A DNA stretch of 64,000 nt from Sphagnum compactum (GCA_965153455.1 OZ234493.1:16048213-16112212), one strand, 5' to 3'. Positions 26,740 to 40,612 are shown, counted from the stretch's first letter. Notes: generated by a model not told the origin, from the sequence alone. Program-made: numbers and translations.

Positions 26740-29343
26740 CTCTCTCTGCCCATCAGTTCTTGACCCACATGTTATAATAATACTTGGGTGAGCAAGTGCA
26801 TTTTGGTGTTGTAACATATTTTGCAGTTAAGTTACTCTCCTGGAATCACAACAGCAATATTAGTGTAATTTTTGGGTACTGAGTGGAGTGCCCAGTGAAA
26901 TGACTTGGGTACCGGGAAGGAAAAGATTGCTGGAAAATGTGGAGTTGGTATCTAAGTAAGCTCATTTCATAGGTTTGTTCAGCAATAGCTAAGCCTGGAG
27001 CTGTTGGGGATGTGAGAATTTGTAGAGGGTTGTCAATCTGGAGTGTGAGGGAGCACAATCTGTAGTGATGGTTCTTCACTAGTTCAAATCGTTGCTTACT
27101 GGTCTGGCAGAAAAATTTCTGTCACTACAATCTTTTTTGTTTGTCTTTTCACACCAGTATATCAAAGCACAACGTTGTTTGAGAATGATTCGCCATCCAG
27201 GGTGAAAATTGGCAGTGAGGGTCCCTTGCTACCAGACAGAGTTTTATGTGCTTCTCTTATTGGACTATTAGTATGTTGCTACTGAATGACTCGGTCTCAC
27301 ACTAGTGTTAATTTTCAATGGCTGTATTCTTACTGTCAAGTGGGTCTTACTCTTTAGAATTCTTTCCAAGGCCTTTGGGAAGAGACAAAGGAACATATGG
27401 TAGCTTTTTTATTCAAGACGTCAAATGTGGCTCTAATCATAGGGAAAAGGATGACAAGAAAAGGATGGGATACTGGAAGCTAGTGCTCAAACACAAAGGT
27501 TTATTGAGGGACTTTTTAGCATTTGTTTTTGGTCTGGCAAATGGAGATAACTTGAGTCATTCTAGAAGCAGCCAGCTGGACCGTTTTTTTTGGGGGAGAA
27601 TCGTCAACTTTGAGTCCAAAGACAAATGAATGAATATCCACAACCCCATGGTTGATTAACAAGTTAAAAGTGGGTAGAAGCCCACTTCCATGGCATTTTT
27701 GGAGACTTGTAGTGAACTTGATATAAGTGGGTAAATCTTATTATAGAACTTCTACAGAGCTCTTAAACGAAAAGGAAGATCAGGAATGCAACTTGAGGAC
27801 CAGGTGCCAAGCTGAGGTACAATGATACATACAGGTACACATTTTTAACTGTGTTGCCTTGTTGAGCACTTCAGTTTAACAAGAAAATGCCGATTAGTAA
27901 CCTCTCTGGTTGCACATGTTTCAATGATATTCTATTTAGCTTTTCAGTATGAACCTCATGCATCAATCTAGAAATTTTCTTGCTTACTATCTAAGTGTGG
28001 TGATTTCCCGAAACTGATTATTAGCATAAGAGGCTAAACTGCTATTTTTATGCTGATGCTGAAGTACTTACATGTATGGTTTAAGACTTTTTGATTGGGC
28101 AGCAATCCAGACTTTTTGATTCTGTGACATGAGTTTTCAAATGCACTTGAACGAGACCACAGTGGTGGTAGCTGTTTCCAAACAAGGCATCTGGGGATGT
28201 CAAACTTTTGGCCTTTCTCAACCAGAGGCAAAGGACATTTGAGGTACTAAGGTTATCATAATCACAGGAATTCCTTGGCATTGAAAGTTTCTCTTTGCAG
28301 CATGAACTGTTTCTCTATCGAAATTGAAAGAGATGGTAGTGCCAATGTTGTATTATAATTTCAATTCAGGCATCCCACACAACCACAACCAAAATGGAAG
28401 AAGACGGTTTTGGGGTGTTGGGTTGTAGGTTGGAGGGGATAAAATGATGCAACTGTTGCATGTTGGGAAGAGGTGTGCAACATAACATCCAGTTCTTATG
28501 ACAAAATTGCCAGGTGACCACCATGACTCCCAAAACTTTTTTCCGCAGGATTGACAAGTTCAAACCCGATTGAGGATTGAAAGAGGTAAAACAATGTTGG
28601 GCAACACATGTATATGATATGAGAACTAATTGCAGTGACTTGATGATTTGATAGTTTCCTCAATGATGGTAGTATTCATTCAGCCATCAACAAGAATTCG
28701 ATGGAGAAGAGACATTCAATGAATTCGGACATGGAGAGTCGCACTAACAACACTTTCTGAAATAAATGGAAAACACAATTGAGTATTGTCACACTTCCTC
28801 ATTTATTTTCTGCAATTTTGGTTTTTGGAAGATTGGGAATATTCCAGCGTTGGACCGGAACACCTAGTCGCACTTGCAGCTGGTATTGACACTGGTATCA
28901 ACAAACCTACTAACTAGGCTGCTATGATCAAGGCAATACCAGCCTCTTGGGTATACACTATGTACTGGCCTTATATGAATTTCAATACCGGGTTTATACC
29001 TGGCTCGTGCCACGCAAAAATCAGTCTTTGACCATACATCAGGATCATGCTGGTATGAAAGTTTTTAAAGAGGACCCAATATTCAGGATCAAGCTAGGAT
29101 GAAAATTTGGTACATACCCAATACAAGGATGCAGCTGGTATGTTCAAATCCAGTACCAGACCAATATGGAATATTGGTACTGGATTTAGGGTTTAGGTAC
29201 CCATCCTTTTCCATTATTTTCACTTTGGCAGGTTTCTTTTTGAGAAAATTCTGGACAAATCTGTGTTTTCAGCATAATTTTGACTAAAGCAATCACCAGT
29301 TTTTTGACCTCACAAAATTGTGGGAAAAAAAGAAAAAAAAATC

Positions 29344-29379
<36 letters not shown>

Positions 29380-31772
29380 CGTGCAAGAAAGTATTTCCTT
29401 AGAATTTCAATCAATCTGATTTGTTTATCAACTCACAACTTTGGGTTTGAAGGAAGTGAATTCACAACAAGAAAAAAACTATTTTAAATCTAATTTAATC
29501 GAGGCAAGAAAGTACTTAATTAAAATTTCCTTAAAGCTCATTTGTTATTCTCCGCTCACAACTTGGATTTGAAGGAACCCAATTTCAAAATGGAAGAAAA
29601 GCGAATTCACAATTGAAACTATTTTTCGAATCAAATTGAGCAAAGAAAGTACTCAATTAGTTAGTACCTACGCAAGGTGCATTCACACTTGGAATTAGGG
29701 ACTTTAGTGTCGAGTCCCCTAAAACCGTGCTAGTCATTTAGGACTTACATCTACTTACTTATCATGAACAATTTATGTTAAGTTATACATTCACATAACA
29801 TTAAGCTTTCGCTTCATTTAACATTGAGTGTAAATGCACCATTAGTTAGAACTTTGATCCCGATTTAATTTAATTTAATAGACCGTTAAATTTCAACAAC
29901 TAGTTTGAGATTTCTCAAGGTCCCATTTGTTTGTTGTGCACCAGATTCATTGACTTTCCAGGGCTGTGCAGTTTGTTCAGTAGGACAAGCAGAGTACCTA
30001 TTGTCATCAAAGGACAACTTTCATCTTCTTCTTTTGTTTCTGAACCTCTTTTATTTGAAAGACTTTTAAAAACCCCATATTATTCTATATAAACTATAAA
30101 CATGAAAAACTAAGCTTTGTTTGGGATATGGATAAGTGTGAACTTGTAAGTAAAGTGAGAATCAAAAGATAAATGCATCATGAAGAGCACTGTTTAAGAT
30201 ATACTTGATACTTTCCAAAGAGGATTGAAGATGATGATGAGGAGTGATGCGTCTTTTGTAAACTCGACAAAAAAGACAACACTCTTCGAGAAAATTGGCG
30301 ATTGGCTTAGCGAACTAGAAAAGCGTTTCATGTCCACCCACCATCCCTTCCCTTCCCTTCCCTCTCTCTTCAGTTCACTCTGGCCTTGGATTGGATCAAA
30401 AGGCCAAAAGAGTGAACCAGCACCCATCCGCACACCATGGAAGATGGATGATATGTGTGGATTGCAAAAAACACTTTTTCATCGTATTCTTGTCCCATGG
30501 CTAAGATAACCATGATGGTTGGTTAATGTCTAACCATACACATTCGTCTACCTACCTAGTAAACATTGTGCGCCTTACCTACTTACCTACCTACAAAGTA
30601 AACCATTTACATTTTTTTACAATGTCTTCCTTGTCCCATATCTAACCACCATGGTTGGATATGTACTTAACCATCCACATGGATCTACCTACCTTCTATT
30701 CACCGAGCACCTCACCTATTTGGTCACCTACATAGTAACCACTTAAATGCTTGTTTGTTGGATTCCTCGTCCAATTGGTAACCACTATGGTTGGATACAT
30801 ACTAATAATCATTCACATACATCTAAATCCACCAAGTGCCTTATCTACCTACAAAGTAAATCACATACATTCCCTACCTTCTTACCTATAATACTTGCTT
30901 ATAGAGGTACTTACCACTTACATTTGTAGCATGAGGGAGAATTAAAAGGATTTACAAGATAGGTTACCCAAGTAGTCATGGGTAGTTCATCCCCAACTGA
31001 GTTACCAAGGTTCCACCGTGGTAACCTATCCTACAAACAACCCTATTTCCACATCACACTATTATATGACGGGTAATGACTTATGTAAGTGGGTAGGTAC
31101 ATATAGTAGGTAAGTAGGTAGGAAATGTTAGTGGTTCCTGTGTATATGTATAGGGAGTTTAAAAGAGAGGAAATAAAAAAGCATTTGGTGTCCACTAAAT
31201 AGATAGGTAGATAGATGTGGATGGTTAGTACATAGCTAACCACCATGGTTAGTTTAGCTACAAGACAATGAAAAAGTGTTTCCTATTCACACATCATCCA
31301 TCCTGCATGTGCTTGTTGGGTCACATAATAATCCAATATACAATGTCAAAAATCTTTTAAGCCCGAAGCTATGTAACTACGTACCTACTTACTTAACTAC
31401 CTACCTAACTGATTTAGGTACACTCTCTTCTTTGTCTTTTAGGTAATACCTAGTACATCATTTCACCTAGTACATGATTGTTTTCTCTTTGTTGACATTA
31501 GGAGGGTATGGCATTAAATCCTCCTTGGTTTTTGCAAACACTTTGTATGGTTCACAAAACTCTCATTGGCACCAGCCAGACTGATTGATGATGCTCATAA
31601 AAACATTCTTGGGTAAGGACTAAGGACTCTCTCTCTCTCTCTTTCTCTCTCTCTCAACAGTGCTGCTGCAGCTGCAACAAACACTTTTTTTTGGGTGCTG
31701 ACCCTTTTTAGTCCTTAGTGTTTTTTTTATAATCAATTTTGTTTTTGTTTTATGTTTTGCCTTCAACTCTAA

Positions 31773-32313
31773 AAGCATCTCCAGCAGTGCTCAGTATGTG
31801 ACCCTGCACAAATATTTTTCACATCCAAGTTTAGTTATTTATTTTCTTTTTTTTGGCAACCCCACCCATAAAACTGTTGCAACTGGGAGAGCAAATAGGT
31901 GAGGGACTAGTAATAGCAAACTGGACTCCGACCAATCATTATGATGGACCAATCAGAAACACTGAGCAGCAGTCAGATCATTTTTCTATAAGAAATTTCG
32001 TTTTGTTTTATGTTTGCCTTCAACTCTAAAAGCATCTCCAGCAGTGCTCCGTATGTGACCCTGCACAGATGTTTTTCACATCCAAGTTTAGTCATTTACT
32101 TCTTTTTTTTCGGCAACCCCACCCATAAAACTGCAACTGGGAGAGCAAATAGGTGAGAGACTAGTAATAGCAAACTGGACTCCGACCAATCATTATGATG
32201 GACCAATCAGAAACACTGAGCAGCAGTCAGATCATTTTATTACACTCTTTTTTGCAGGTGCACAGCACTAACTATGCGGCAGGGTCACATATTGAGCACC
32301 ACTGGAGATGCTC
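31773..32313 (+). mobile_element. PIF/Harbinger-like MITE with a tandemly duplicated left half
   Basis: The right terminus (reverse complement GAGCATCTCCAGTGGTGCTC) abuts TAA at 32314-32316. The matching left terminus AAGCATCTCCAGCAGTGCTC occurs twice, at 31773 and 32030, each preceded by TAA. The inverted ends continue into TATGTGACCCTGC, giving TIRs of about 35 bp. A unit of 257 bp, which includes flanking TTTTATGTTTTGCCTTCAAC, is duplicated head to tail, so the original 284-bp element is 32030-32313. The 3-bp TAA duplication and TIR match the PIF/Harbinger pattern. It has no coding capacity and is related to 49221-49591. Confidence 0.82.
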
Positions 32314-33699
32314 TAACCTCACCTACTTACTACCCTCATCTTGCCCTGCACTAACTTGGTATTCATAACCCTGGCACACATGTTGATTGGCTTACCTACC
32401 TACTACACTCCCCCCCCCCCAAGCTACCTACCTACCTACCTTAAATGACCTACTATCTACCCACACTCGTCTACCTACCTTAAATGACCTGTTAGCTCCC
32501 CCAGGGCCCCTCAATACCTACCTACCTAATACTAGGTACATATCTCCCCTAACCCACCTACTTTCTACAGACTTACAACGAACTAAACCTACTAACACCA
32601 ATTTTCTTATCAAATAAAAGTCTTTTTATAATTGTGATTTTTTGAGGCCTCCTCTAAGAACTCTAAACATTCAACCTCCACCCTTGTAGTTGGCTTTGGA
32701 AAAATTTGGAAATAAAACACATGTGAAAATTATTTAATCCCTAGTAGTACCCTTACTAAGTGTACCCTAATGGTATACCTTAATAATTACATGGACAAAC
32801 TTAAGCCCTATGTATGGAAAGATTTTTAAGTATGAATGTTCCAAAAACAACTTGCTTTACTTTAAGCTTGACCATTGCCAATAACAACTAGGTCTATCAT
32901 TATCCCACCATATGGAAGATTTGCTTCTCCATTTGACCTATCAGCTCCAATAATTAGCACAACAACATCATCAGCTATGAAATTAAACATGAACATACAC
33001 CAAACCCTAAATTTATGAGGATTTTGCATTCATGAACATGACATGAAATCATGATATTATGATATTATTTCCACCACTACTTGGGTATTGTAGTGAAAAA
33101 TTAGGCGAAAATATATCCCACCCCTTGTTTACATGGAAAGGGAAGGTGGATGAAGCTAAAGAAAGCTTGAATATCAATGGTATATGTAATGAAATATCTT
33201 TAAACCTAACCCCCATTCTTTGGCAATATTTATTAACATTTAGTCGTCATCATTTGAAATCGTAACGGTAGGCACTTAACTTCACAACTTAACCCATGTA
33301 ATTTTCTTCTTGATTTGCTTCATTAGATGCAACAATTGTTTCTTCAAATACAACACAATTCAATAATCAATCAAAACCAAAGAATGGAAACCCTCCAAAC
33401 CCTTCCCAATATATCAAACTATTAAATTTTTGAAATGTAAACGATGGGGTATTGCTAGGATATCATTGGCCTAACATAAAAGTGAATGAAAGTATTGCAT
33501 ATATGAAAACACTTTAGAAACAAATCACACGACATTCTTATTTTGTGAAAAGAAAACACAAACCTACCATTTGTTCTTTGCACTTGAAACATTGCTCACA
33601 TTGAGCATGGGGGAATGAGAAGTAGATGGTCACTAGCGGGTGTTGGTGTGAAGGGTATATTAGTTAAGGGGGCACATAAATAACAACTTGCAACCTTGG

Positions 33700-33902
33700 T
33701 TCCTCTATAAAAAGAGGCATTGGTTCATATATTGTAATAATTTTTATTTTTTTATTGTTGCCTTAGTTGGTGGAGTGGACATTTAGTCCAATCAAGGACG
33801 GTGCAATTTTTATTCTCCTATTAAAAGAGGCACCAACTCATATATTACAATAAATAATTATTTTCCTAATTGTTGCTTTAGTTGGTGGAATGGACATTTG
33901 GT
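33700..33902 (+). repeat. Tandem duplication of about 115 bp
   Basis: Two copies share AAAAGAGGCA, CATATATT, a TTTATTTTT-like middle and TAGTTGGTGGA followed by TGGACATTT. The first is about 33713-33795 and the second about 33822-33902. The spacer and ends have diverged. Confidence 0.6.
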
Positions 33903-34960
33903 CATCAATATACAAAAATGGCATAACCCAACATGGCTTCAACTTCTTGCAACACGACGTCAAGTTATCAAAAATCAATGAAGGTAAGCAAATGCAAAGA
34001 AAATTGCAAAGACAAATTTTTTTTAAAATCCACATTCAAACCTCCATAGGAAAAATAGAAAGTGCACCATGTGTATTCAAATCGATATTTCCCAAAAATT
34101 GATTATTCAATGACAACTCACAATGCAAATTTTAGCTCCATACATCATTGGAAACACAACAAAAGTCATAATTGTGATTGAAGCTCAACTATTTGCATGT
34201 CTTCCATCATACAATATCAACACCTTATTCATGAGCAAACCAACATGAAGCATTGAAATCGAAGTTGTTGTAGCCAAATGAAAAGGTCGTATTTCTTAAG
34301 CTTATCTCATTATTTGTTCATACAACTTAAAATCAACATGAAAGAAAGCTTTGAGCATAATTTTCATCAGCACCAAGTACAAGTGACATCACAAATAAAA
34401 TTAGACACCAACAAGCTTTTGCAACTTCAAGATCACACCAACCTCAAAATTGAAAAAAGGCTCCTCCTTGAACATCACAACTTTTTGATAAAAACACAAA
34501 GTATAACACAACAATTTCGTGTTGCAACTTTTTATTGAAAAAAACATGAAAAAACATTTGTTGCAACTAACCTAAATAAATAAATAAATAAATAAATAGT
34601 GTGACAACACGACACTGCAAAGCTACAAGCTCATCAACAAAACACAAGCCAAAAAATATTTGTTTAAAAAAAAAACAGCTTGCCACTCATAGCTTGTCAA
34701 GGGAAAAAAAAAAAACATAATAAAAAAGCAATGCAACAACATTAGGCTACAAGGAGTTGCAAGCTTGTTAACCCAAAAGGAAAAAAATGAAAAATTAGGC
34801 GGGTGCAAGAGTGAGGAAGGGCACGAAAAGGAAACAAGTAGGTAGGAGATTGGTAGGAAGGTAGGAGATGAGAAGGAGTGTAGAAGGAGGTAGGTAGGTA
34901 GGTCAAGTCATTATTAGGTGGGTAGGTCAAGGAGGGGTCAGCAAAGGGAAAGAAAATTCT

Positions 34961-34990
34961 TAAAACCCTAAACCCTAAACCCTAAACCCA
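34961..34990 (+). repeat. Interstitial telomere-like repeat (CCCTAAA)4
   Basis: Four consecutive CCCTAAA units, the plant telomere sequence, lie within otherwise ordinary spacer. The run is too short to be a telomere. It could come from telomerase-mediated break repair or be ancestral microsatellite sequence. Confidence 0.85.
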
Positions 34991-36510
34991 CACCACCCCC
35001 CCAAGTGAGACTTGGGTTAGGGTTTTCATCCAACGACCCCCAAAAACGAGAAAATGGGGATGACATGTTTGTGGGTGCTGGGTCACTTCAGCCCCGACAA
35101 AAGAAGTGAAGAATAGGCCTACTCCATGTATGTAAGACCCGAGTTAGTTGTTGGGTGGTCTCCCCGAGCTCACACCATTTAACCTAATCGACACCCATTT
35201 AACCTAATTGGCACCCATTTTGTTGCAATTGATTATTGACTTCCCTGTACCATTACCATAATCTTTTGTCTCCCACACCATTCGGTATCATCACCTACCC
35301 CCTTTGTTTTTAAGAAGTTGGACTTGCTCACAATTTGTCACATGAACATCACATCTCTCTCTCTCTCTCTTCTCTCTCTCACACACACTCTCTTCCTCTC
35401 TCTCCTTATACTTAAAACCTTCTTTTGTTGGGATGATTTTGGATTGTAACTTAAAGAGGTTATGGCAATGTTATTGTGATGTGTTATTGACTAAACGGGT
35501 TTTTCTTAGTTGGGTTTTAGTACTCGTATAGTTACAAAGTAGGATCTTAGCCTCAAGAGTAGTTTTTTTTTTTTTCAAAAAACTAAAAAACCATCTTTAC
35601 CTCTATTTGAAGCTTGAGGTCTATTAGAAATCTGGTCCAATCTACTCACCCATGAATTTCATTTAATTTAAATGAATTTAATTATGTTATATTAATTTAA
35701 ATTTTAAAATTGTTGAAATTTCAACCATTTATTGTTTATATACACCCCCAAAAAAATTTGATCAAAAAAATTTGGCCAAAATCAAGCAAAGGGATGATGA
35801 ATCATAAAATAGCTCTAGTGGATTTTTTGAATGAGGATCCTTTTTTTTAAAGCTGTTTCCTTCATATTATTATTATTTTATTAATTCCTCTTTTTAAGGG
35901 GGGGAAGGGGGTGGGGGGGGGGGGTGGGGTATTTTCAATTTGAAATAATTTTACAAGTGTTTCAATCGACCAATGTCTACATATCGTGATAATACTTAGA
36001 AGTACTTAATTAGAAATAAGTAATTAGAATAGCAATTATTTACTTATTTATTTATTAAAGTACTCTTAACGGTTTTCCCAACTTTTTTTGGTCAAAGTTT
36101 GAAGGGCCCCCTCCCCACCCACCAACCCACCCCGACACAAACAAAAAAAAAAAAACAACAACAACAACAAAAGCCTTGAAGAAATGGATACGGAACATAG
36201 AACTTAATAATGGATCGATAATATGTGCACTTGGTGCTAACAAATCAAAATCTAACGAACTAGATCCTTATGGACGACTAGTCACTAGAGGTCGTTTCAA
36301 ACACAATTATCGACAAAAAAATTTGTGCCAACAAGTCCGAACGAAAAAAATGATTAGTTATGAGAGAGATTGAAACGGTTGTGAAATTCTAGGAAAAATT
36401 TCGTACAATTACTTGAACCGTAGCCCCATTGAAACATGGAAGACTCCAAAAACGAACCCATCCGGGCTTCATAAAATATATTGTTGGCACAAGACAATGG
36501 GTGGCATTGC

Positions 36511-36755
36511 CTATAATTCATTCATCCGCTCCTAGTATGATAGACTTCATCAACAAGCAAAGACAAGTCCTCTACTGACATCTCTCATACTCCATGTTCT
36601 ACAAGAAATCGCCTATAATTCATTCATCCGCTCCTAGTATGATAGACTTCATCAACAAGCAAAGACAAGTCCTCAACTAGCATCTTTCATACTCCATGTT
36701 CTACAAGAAATTGTCTATAATTCATTCATCCGTTCCTAGTATGATAGACATCCAT
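36511..36755 (+). repeat. 102-bp tandem repeat, about 2.4 copies
   Basis: Units begin CTATAATTCATTCATCCGCT at 36511, 36613 and 36715 and run through CCTAGTATGATAGACTTCATC to CTCCATGTTCTACAAGAAAT. Copies one and two differ at only a few positions, so the duplication is fairly young. Confidence 0.88.
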
Positions 36756-37095
36756 TGATGTGTTGGTGGGTGCTCGTTCATTCAATCCATCCGAGACCTC
36801 TAAACATGTATAATAAAGCAATATGTGCATGATTGAGGTGTGAATCACATGATCACATCATGGATGAATGAATGAATGAATTCAGCATGGATGAACGCAT
36901 GTTCCGTGTCGGAATGTGCCTCCAAATACAAAAGGCAAATTCTCCGGAGTGCTTTACGCTTATAAATTAAAGTTGCTAGCATAATAATAATTAAGATCAA
37001 TTACGACTGATTAAGCCTTGTCGTTTTTACGGCTCCTAAGACTATTTTGAAATGTGGGTTAAGGTTATGATAAGGCTAATTAAGATTATTTTATA

Positions 37096-37230
37096 GGTTG
37101 TTTAGTGTTTTTCGAATGCCGATTAAGGGTTTCCTAGGGGTTGTTTAGTGTTTTTCGAATGCCGATTAAGGGTTTCCTAGGGGTTGTTTAGTGTTTTTCG
37201 AATGCCAATTAAGGGGTTTCCTAGGGGCTG
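37096..37230 (+). repeat. 43-bp tandem repeat, three copies
   Basis: The unit GGTTGTTTAGTGTTTTTCGA followed by ATGCCGATTAAGGGTTTCCTAGG is repeated at about 37096, 37139 and 37182, almost without change. The flanking sequence carries older relatives (GATTAAG, GGCTGATTAAT). Confidence 0.88.
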
Positions 37231-38640
37231 ATTAATATCGTCCCAGAGCTAATTAGGACTAACCACAGTTCTCAGTTAGGGTTTGACACTTTTCCAACCC
37301 CAGTTCCAATTCGATATAATTTATTTACTCACTCCGGGCACTAGCTTTTCGTTCAAAAGAAAATTATTTATAATCCGAAAGAAAGACCGATTTCCAGGCT
37401 CGGTTGCATACAAGCAATTTTCCGAGTTCAACTATTTGGAAAATTAGTTTTTGATTTTTTAGTTTTTTTCCTGGTTAATTCTAGTCAATTAAAAACCGGA
37501 ACGTGACCTTAACCGGCAGTTAAACCGAGGTAACTCTGAGTTAAGTGACCTCTCTCATCGGCCTGGATAAAGACCGCGCGGCTTAATGAATAATTGCAGC
37601 AACGAGAAGGCAAGCATTATTATGAAACCCGTGTTCGTTCCGGTAACACATAGTTTGCTACAATCGGAAAATGTCAAGGACATGGGAAAAAGCCCCTTTG
37701 GACCCATTGCAGCCGCTCTCAAGGGAAATTGTTATTGTTAATTGCATCTCGAGAAGAGCTCTTCGGAGGTGTTTAATGTCCGCAGTTGTGGGTATTGGGG
37801 GTGGGGGGGGGGGGAGGGGGGGGAGGGATTACGATAGATACCGTCGTCTGTAGTTAGGGTTTTTTTTTTGGTTTCAATTTTGTGTTGTTGCCAAATTGGT
37901 GATTATACACAAGAGGATTTAGCCAAATTTGGCTATAGACCAAATGTGCTAAGAATTTCTTTTAATGTTTTGGCTACCTGTTGGAACCCTGTTGTACAAA
38001 TCTGGCGATTCAGAATTTTCCTTTTCAAAATCTGGTGAATAATTGAAGGAATTGTCTTAAATTTCAAAAACAATCCTTTGTATGCATCAAAATCGTATTT
38101 TTCAGGTCAAAAGAAAAATATTTTTATTTTTGCCACCCATTAAAATAAAATAAAAAAACCACTGCGAAAGATAGTACCTTGGCATCTTTGACACTTATAA
38201 CCATATTATATATGTAGAAAGATTATTTTCCCCAAAAAATCAAAATAAAAATCACTTTTCTAAGGGGAAAAAAAAAATTGTGAAGGGAAAATAATTTTTT
38301 GTTTTCAAAACAATATTCAAAAATAATCTATTGTCAACATGGAATCTTTAATTTTTTATTAATTAATTAATTAATTAATTGACAGACATGTGTTGAAGCT
38401 GCCCCCTCTTTCCTTTGAAGGAGGCTAATAAAAGATTGGCAGATGCTTAGCTATGATGAGTGTGTAGTAGTAGAAGACATCACCCGAGCATTAAAAAATC
38501 AGACCCATCATTTTGCAGCTCCTCATCACATGTGTTATGGTGTTTTGCCAGAAGAGAATAATCATTCACCCCCTGAGGTCTCAGGGGAAAGCCCAGGTCT
38601 CTGCCTTTCTGTGGAAGTTTTGTCCGGACTAGAACAGTTG

Positions 38641-39150
38641 TAGGTGTAACTAATAAGTAAAATGATCAAACATGAAAACCCTAATCTTATGACTATTAAG
38701 TGAGGATCAAACAATCGAACATGGAAACCCTAATCGTATCACTAATAAGTAAGGATCAAACCATCAAACATGGAAACCCTAATCTTATAACCAAATAAGT
38801 AAGGATCAAATGCGCAAACATGGAAACCCTAATCTTATAACCAAATAAGTAAGGATCAAATGCGCAAACATGGAAACCCTAATCTTATGACTAATAAGTA
38901 AGGATCAAACAATCGAACATGAAAACCCTAATCGTATCACTATTAAGTAAGGATCGAACAATTGAACATGGAAACCCTACTCGTATCACTAAGCATCAAA
39001 CATGGAAACCCTAATCTTATAACTAAATAAGTAAGGATCAAATGCGCAAACATGGAAACCCTAATCTTATGGCTAATGAATACGGATCAAACTATCAAAC
39101 ATGAAAACCCTACCTAAGATTAGGGTTTCCATGTTTGATCATTTGACCTT
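38641..39150 (+). repeat. About 50-bp minisatellite with a telo-box-like core, ten units
   Basis: Units read roughly AAACATGGAAACCCTAATCT then TATAACCAAATAAGTAAGGATCAA. Around ten copies occur between 38660 and 39115, some shortened. The array ends at 39118-39150 with the core in inverted orientation (AGATTAGGGTTTCCATGTTT), so the right edge can pair with any unit. Each unit contains AACCCTAATC, close to the telo-box. Confidence 0.88.
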
Positions 39151-39309
39151 TGGTTTTTGGGGAATATTGTTTTCAAAAGCTCTTGCGCCACCGGAACCAA
39201 CCCAACCTTGATCATGGGAATATGTATCTATTAAGGGAGGAATGAGTTAATTAGTCACAATGAGATCTCCCAAACCATGGTGCATCCCCTTTCACTCTTC
39301 TACCATTGG

Positions 39310-39610
39310 AAAGCCCTTTGATGAAAAGGGGGTGCATCAAGGTTGTTTCATAATGTTTAGACTTAGGATGCATGTGTTATTGAATATTGAACAATTTTGT
39401 CATTGAAAACTCAATAAAATCAAAACTAAAATCTTTAAGAGAATTGGGGTGCGCTCTTGGTATTGTTGGAAAGCCCCTTGATGAGTAGGATTTTATAGAG
39501 GCTATTTTGTAATTTTAAAACCTAAGGTGCAAGAGATATTAAATTTCGGGTAACATTTTTGTCATTGGAAAGTCTATAAAAACTCCACAAAATCAAAACT
39601 AAAAAAAATC
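39310..39610 (+). repeat. Diverged tandem duplication (~155-bp period)
   Basis: Two copies share TGGAAAGCCC(C/T)TTGATGA, a TTTTGTAA/TTTCATAA stretch, TTAGGATGCA/CTAAGGTGCA, TTTTGTCATTGAAA and AAAATCAAAACTAAA. They start near 39312 and 39468. The divergence suggests an old event. Confidence 0.6.
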
Positions 39611-40464
39611 TAGAGTTCACACTTGAGCCAACACCATAGGCCATATTGGTTCTCACAATCAGGTGTTACAAAGTTGTTGAGAATTCTCCCATGATCGAGT
39701 GTCAAAAATTTAGGGTTTTTGAGATTATTTACAAAAAACCCCTAACACTCCTAAATTCTAATCCATCTTATACCACGAATAATAATGGCTAAGGATATTG
39801 GTCTTTTTGGCTATTTATTGCATATGAAACTCCTCAAACTCCATTTTCGGAACGCCATGCTCTAAGGGTGTTGTTATTTGACATAAATGTACCAACATTA
39901 TTTTATTTTATTTTTCCATCTTTCTTGTGATACTAGCATGGTGTCTTGTTTTTTTGCAAAGGAAAAATTGCACTTGATAATATGTGCCACCCAAATATAC
40001 ACTAAAAGTTTTCTGCTAGTGCTTTACAATGCCCTAATTAGCAAGTAAAGACCTCAACTAAGACTTACCCTTTATCAAATAATAAAAATAATAATAACAT
40101 TCATTATCCAAAAAGAAATTTGTCACACAAAATTAGAATTTCACTTGGATGTTATATCACACTGGTAGAAACCCCAAATGGGGTTTAAGTTGCTTCTAAC
40201 CATGGTAAATATTGGGTCCTAAAGTTAAACCATGGTTTAACTTTTTTAGAGGGTTTAACCATGGATGAAAATATGCCCTCTAAAAGGCCCAATTCCAGAA
40301 GGTGAAGGTTCTAGGGTTCTAGGGTTGTGGTTCAACCTGGCCAGACAGAAACCACCCAACCCCCCCCCCCCCCCATGAAGGACCAAAAATGGCTTCAATT
40401 TGTAAAGTCCTGGAGCAAGGGGGGGATCAGGCCCCTGATTAGGGTTTAAGGAAGTAAAAACAAA

Positions 40465-40612
40465 AAACCCTAAACTAGTCATGAACCCTAAACCCTAAAG
40501 TAGTCATGAGCCCTAAACCCTAAACCCTAAACTAGTCATGAATCCTAAACCCTAGACCCTAAACTAGACATGAACCCTAAACTAGACATGAACCTTAAAA
40601 CTAGTCATGAAC
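40465..40612 (+). repeat. Telomere-like array interleaved with CTAGTCATGAA
   Basis: CCCTAAA units (one to three in a row) alternate with AACTAGTCATGAA or AACTAGACATGAA spacers, about seven times over. It looks like a short telomeric seed amplified together with a unique spacer. Confidence 0.8.

Noticed and set aside
27318-27629. 103-codon plus-strand frame downstream of DIS3
   Set aside because: No similarity that I recognise, and no supporting splice sites.
34961-34990. A true chromosome end or fused telomere
   Set aside because: Only four CCCTAAA units with normal unique sequence on both sides; more likely an interstitial seed.
36176-36373. 65-codon frame with a basic C-terminus
   Set aside because: Considered as an organelle-derived or retroelement fragment, but no motif is decisive.
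40145-40240. CACTGGTAGAAACCCC looking like a CACTA-type end
   Set aside because: No matching inverted TTTCTACCAGTG end was found nearby.
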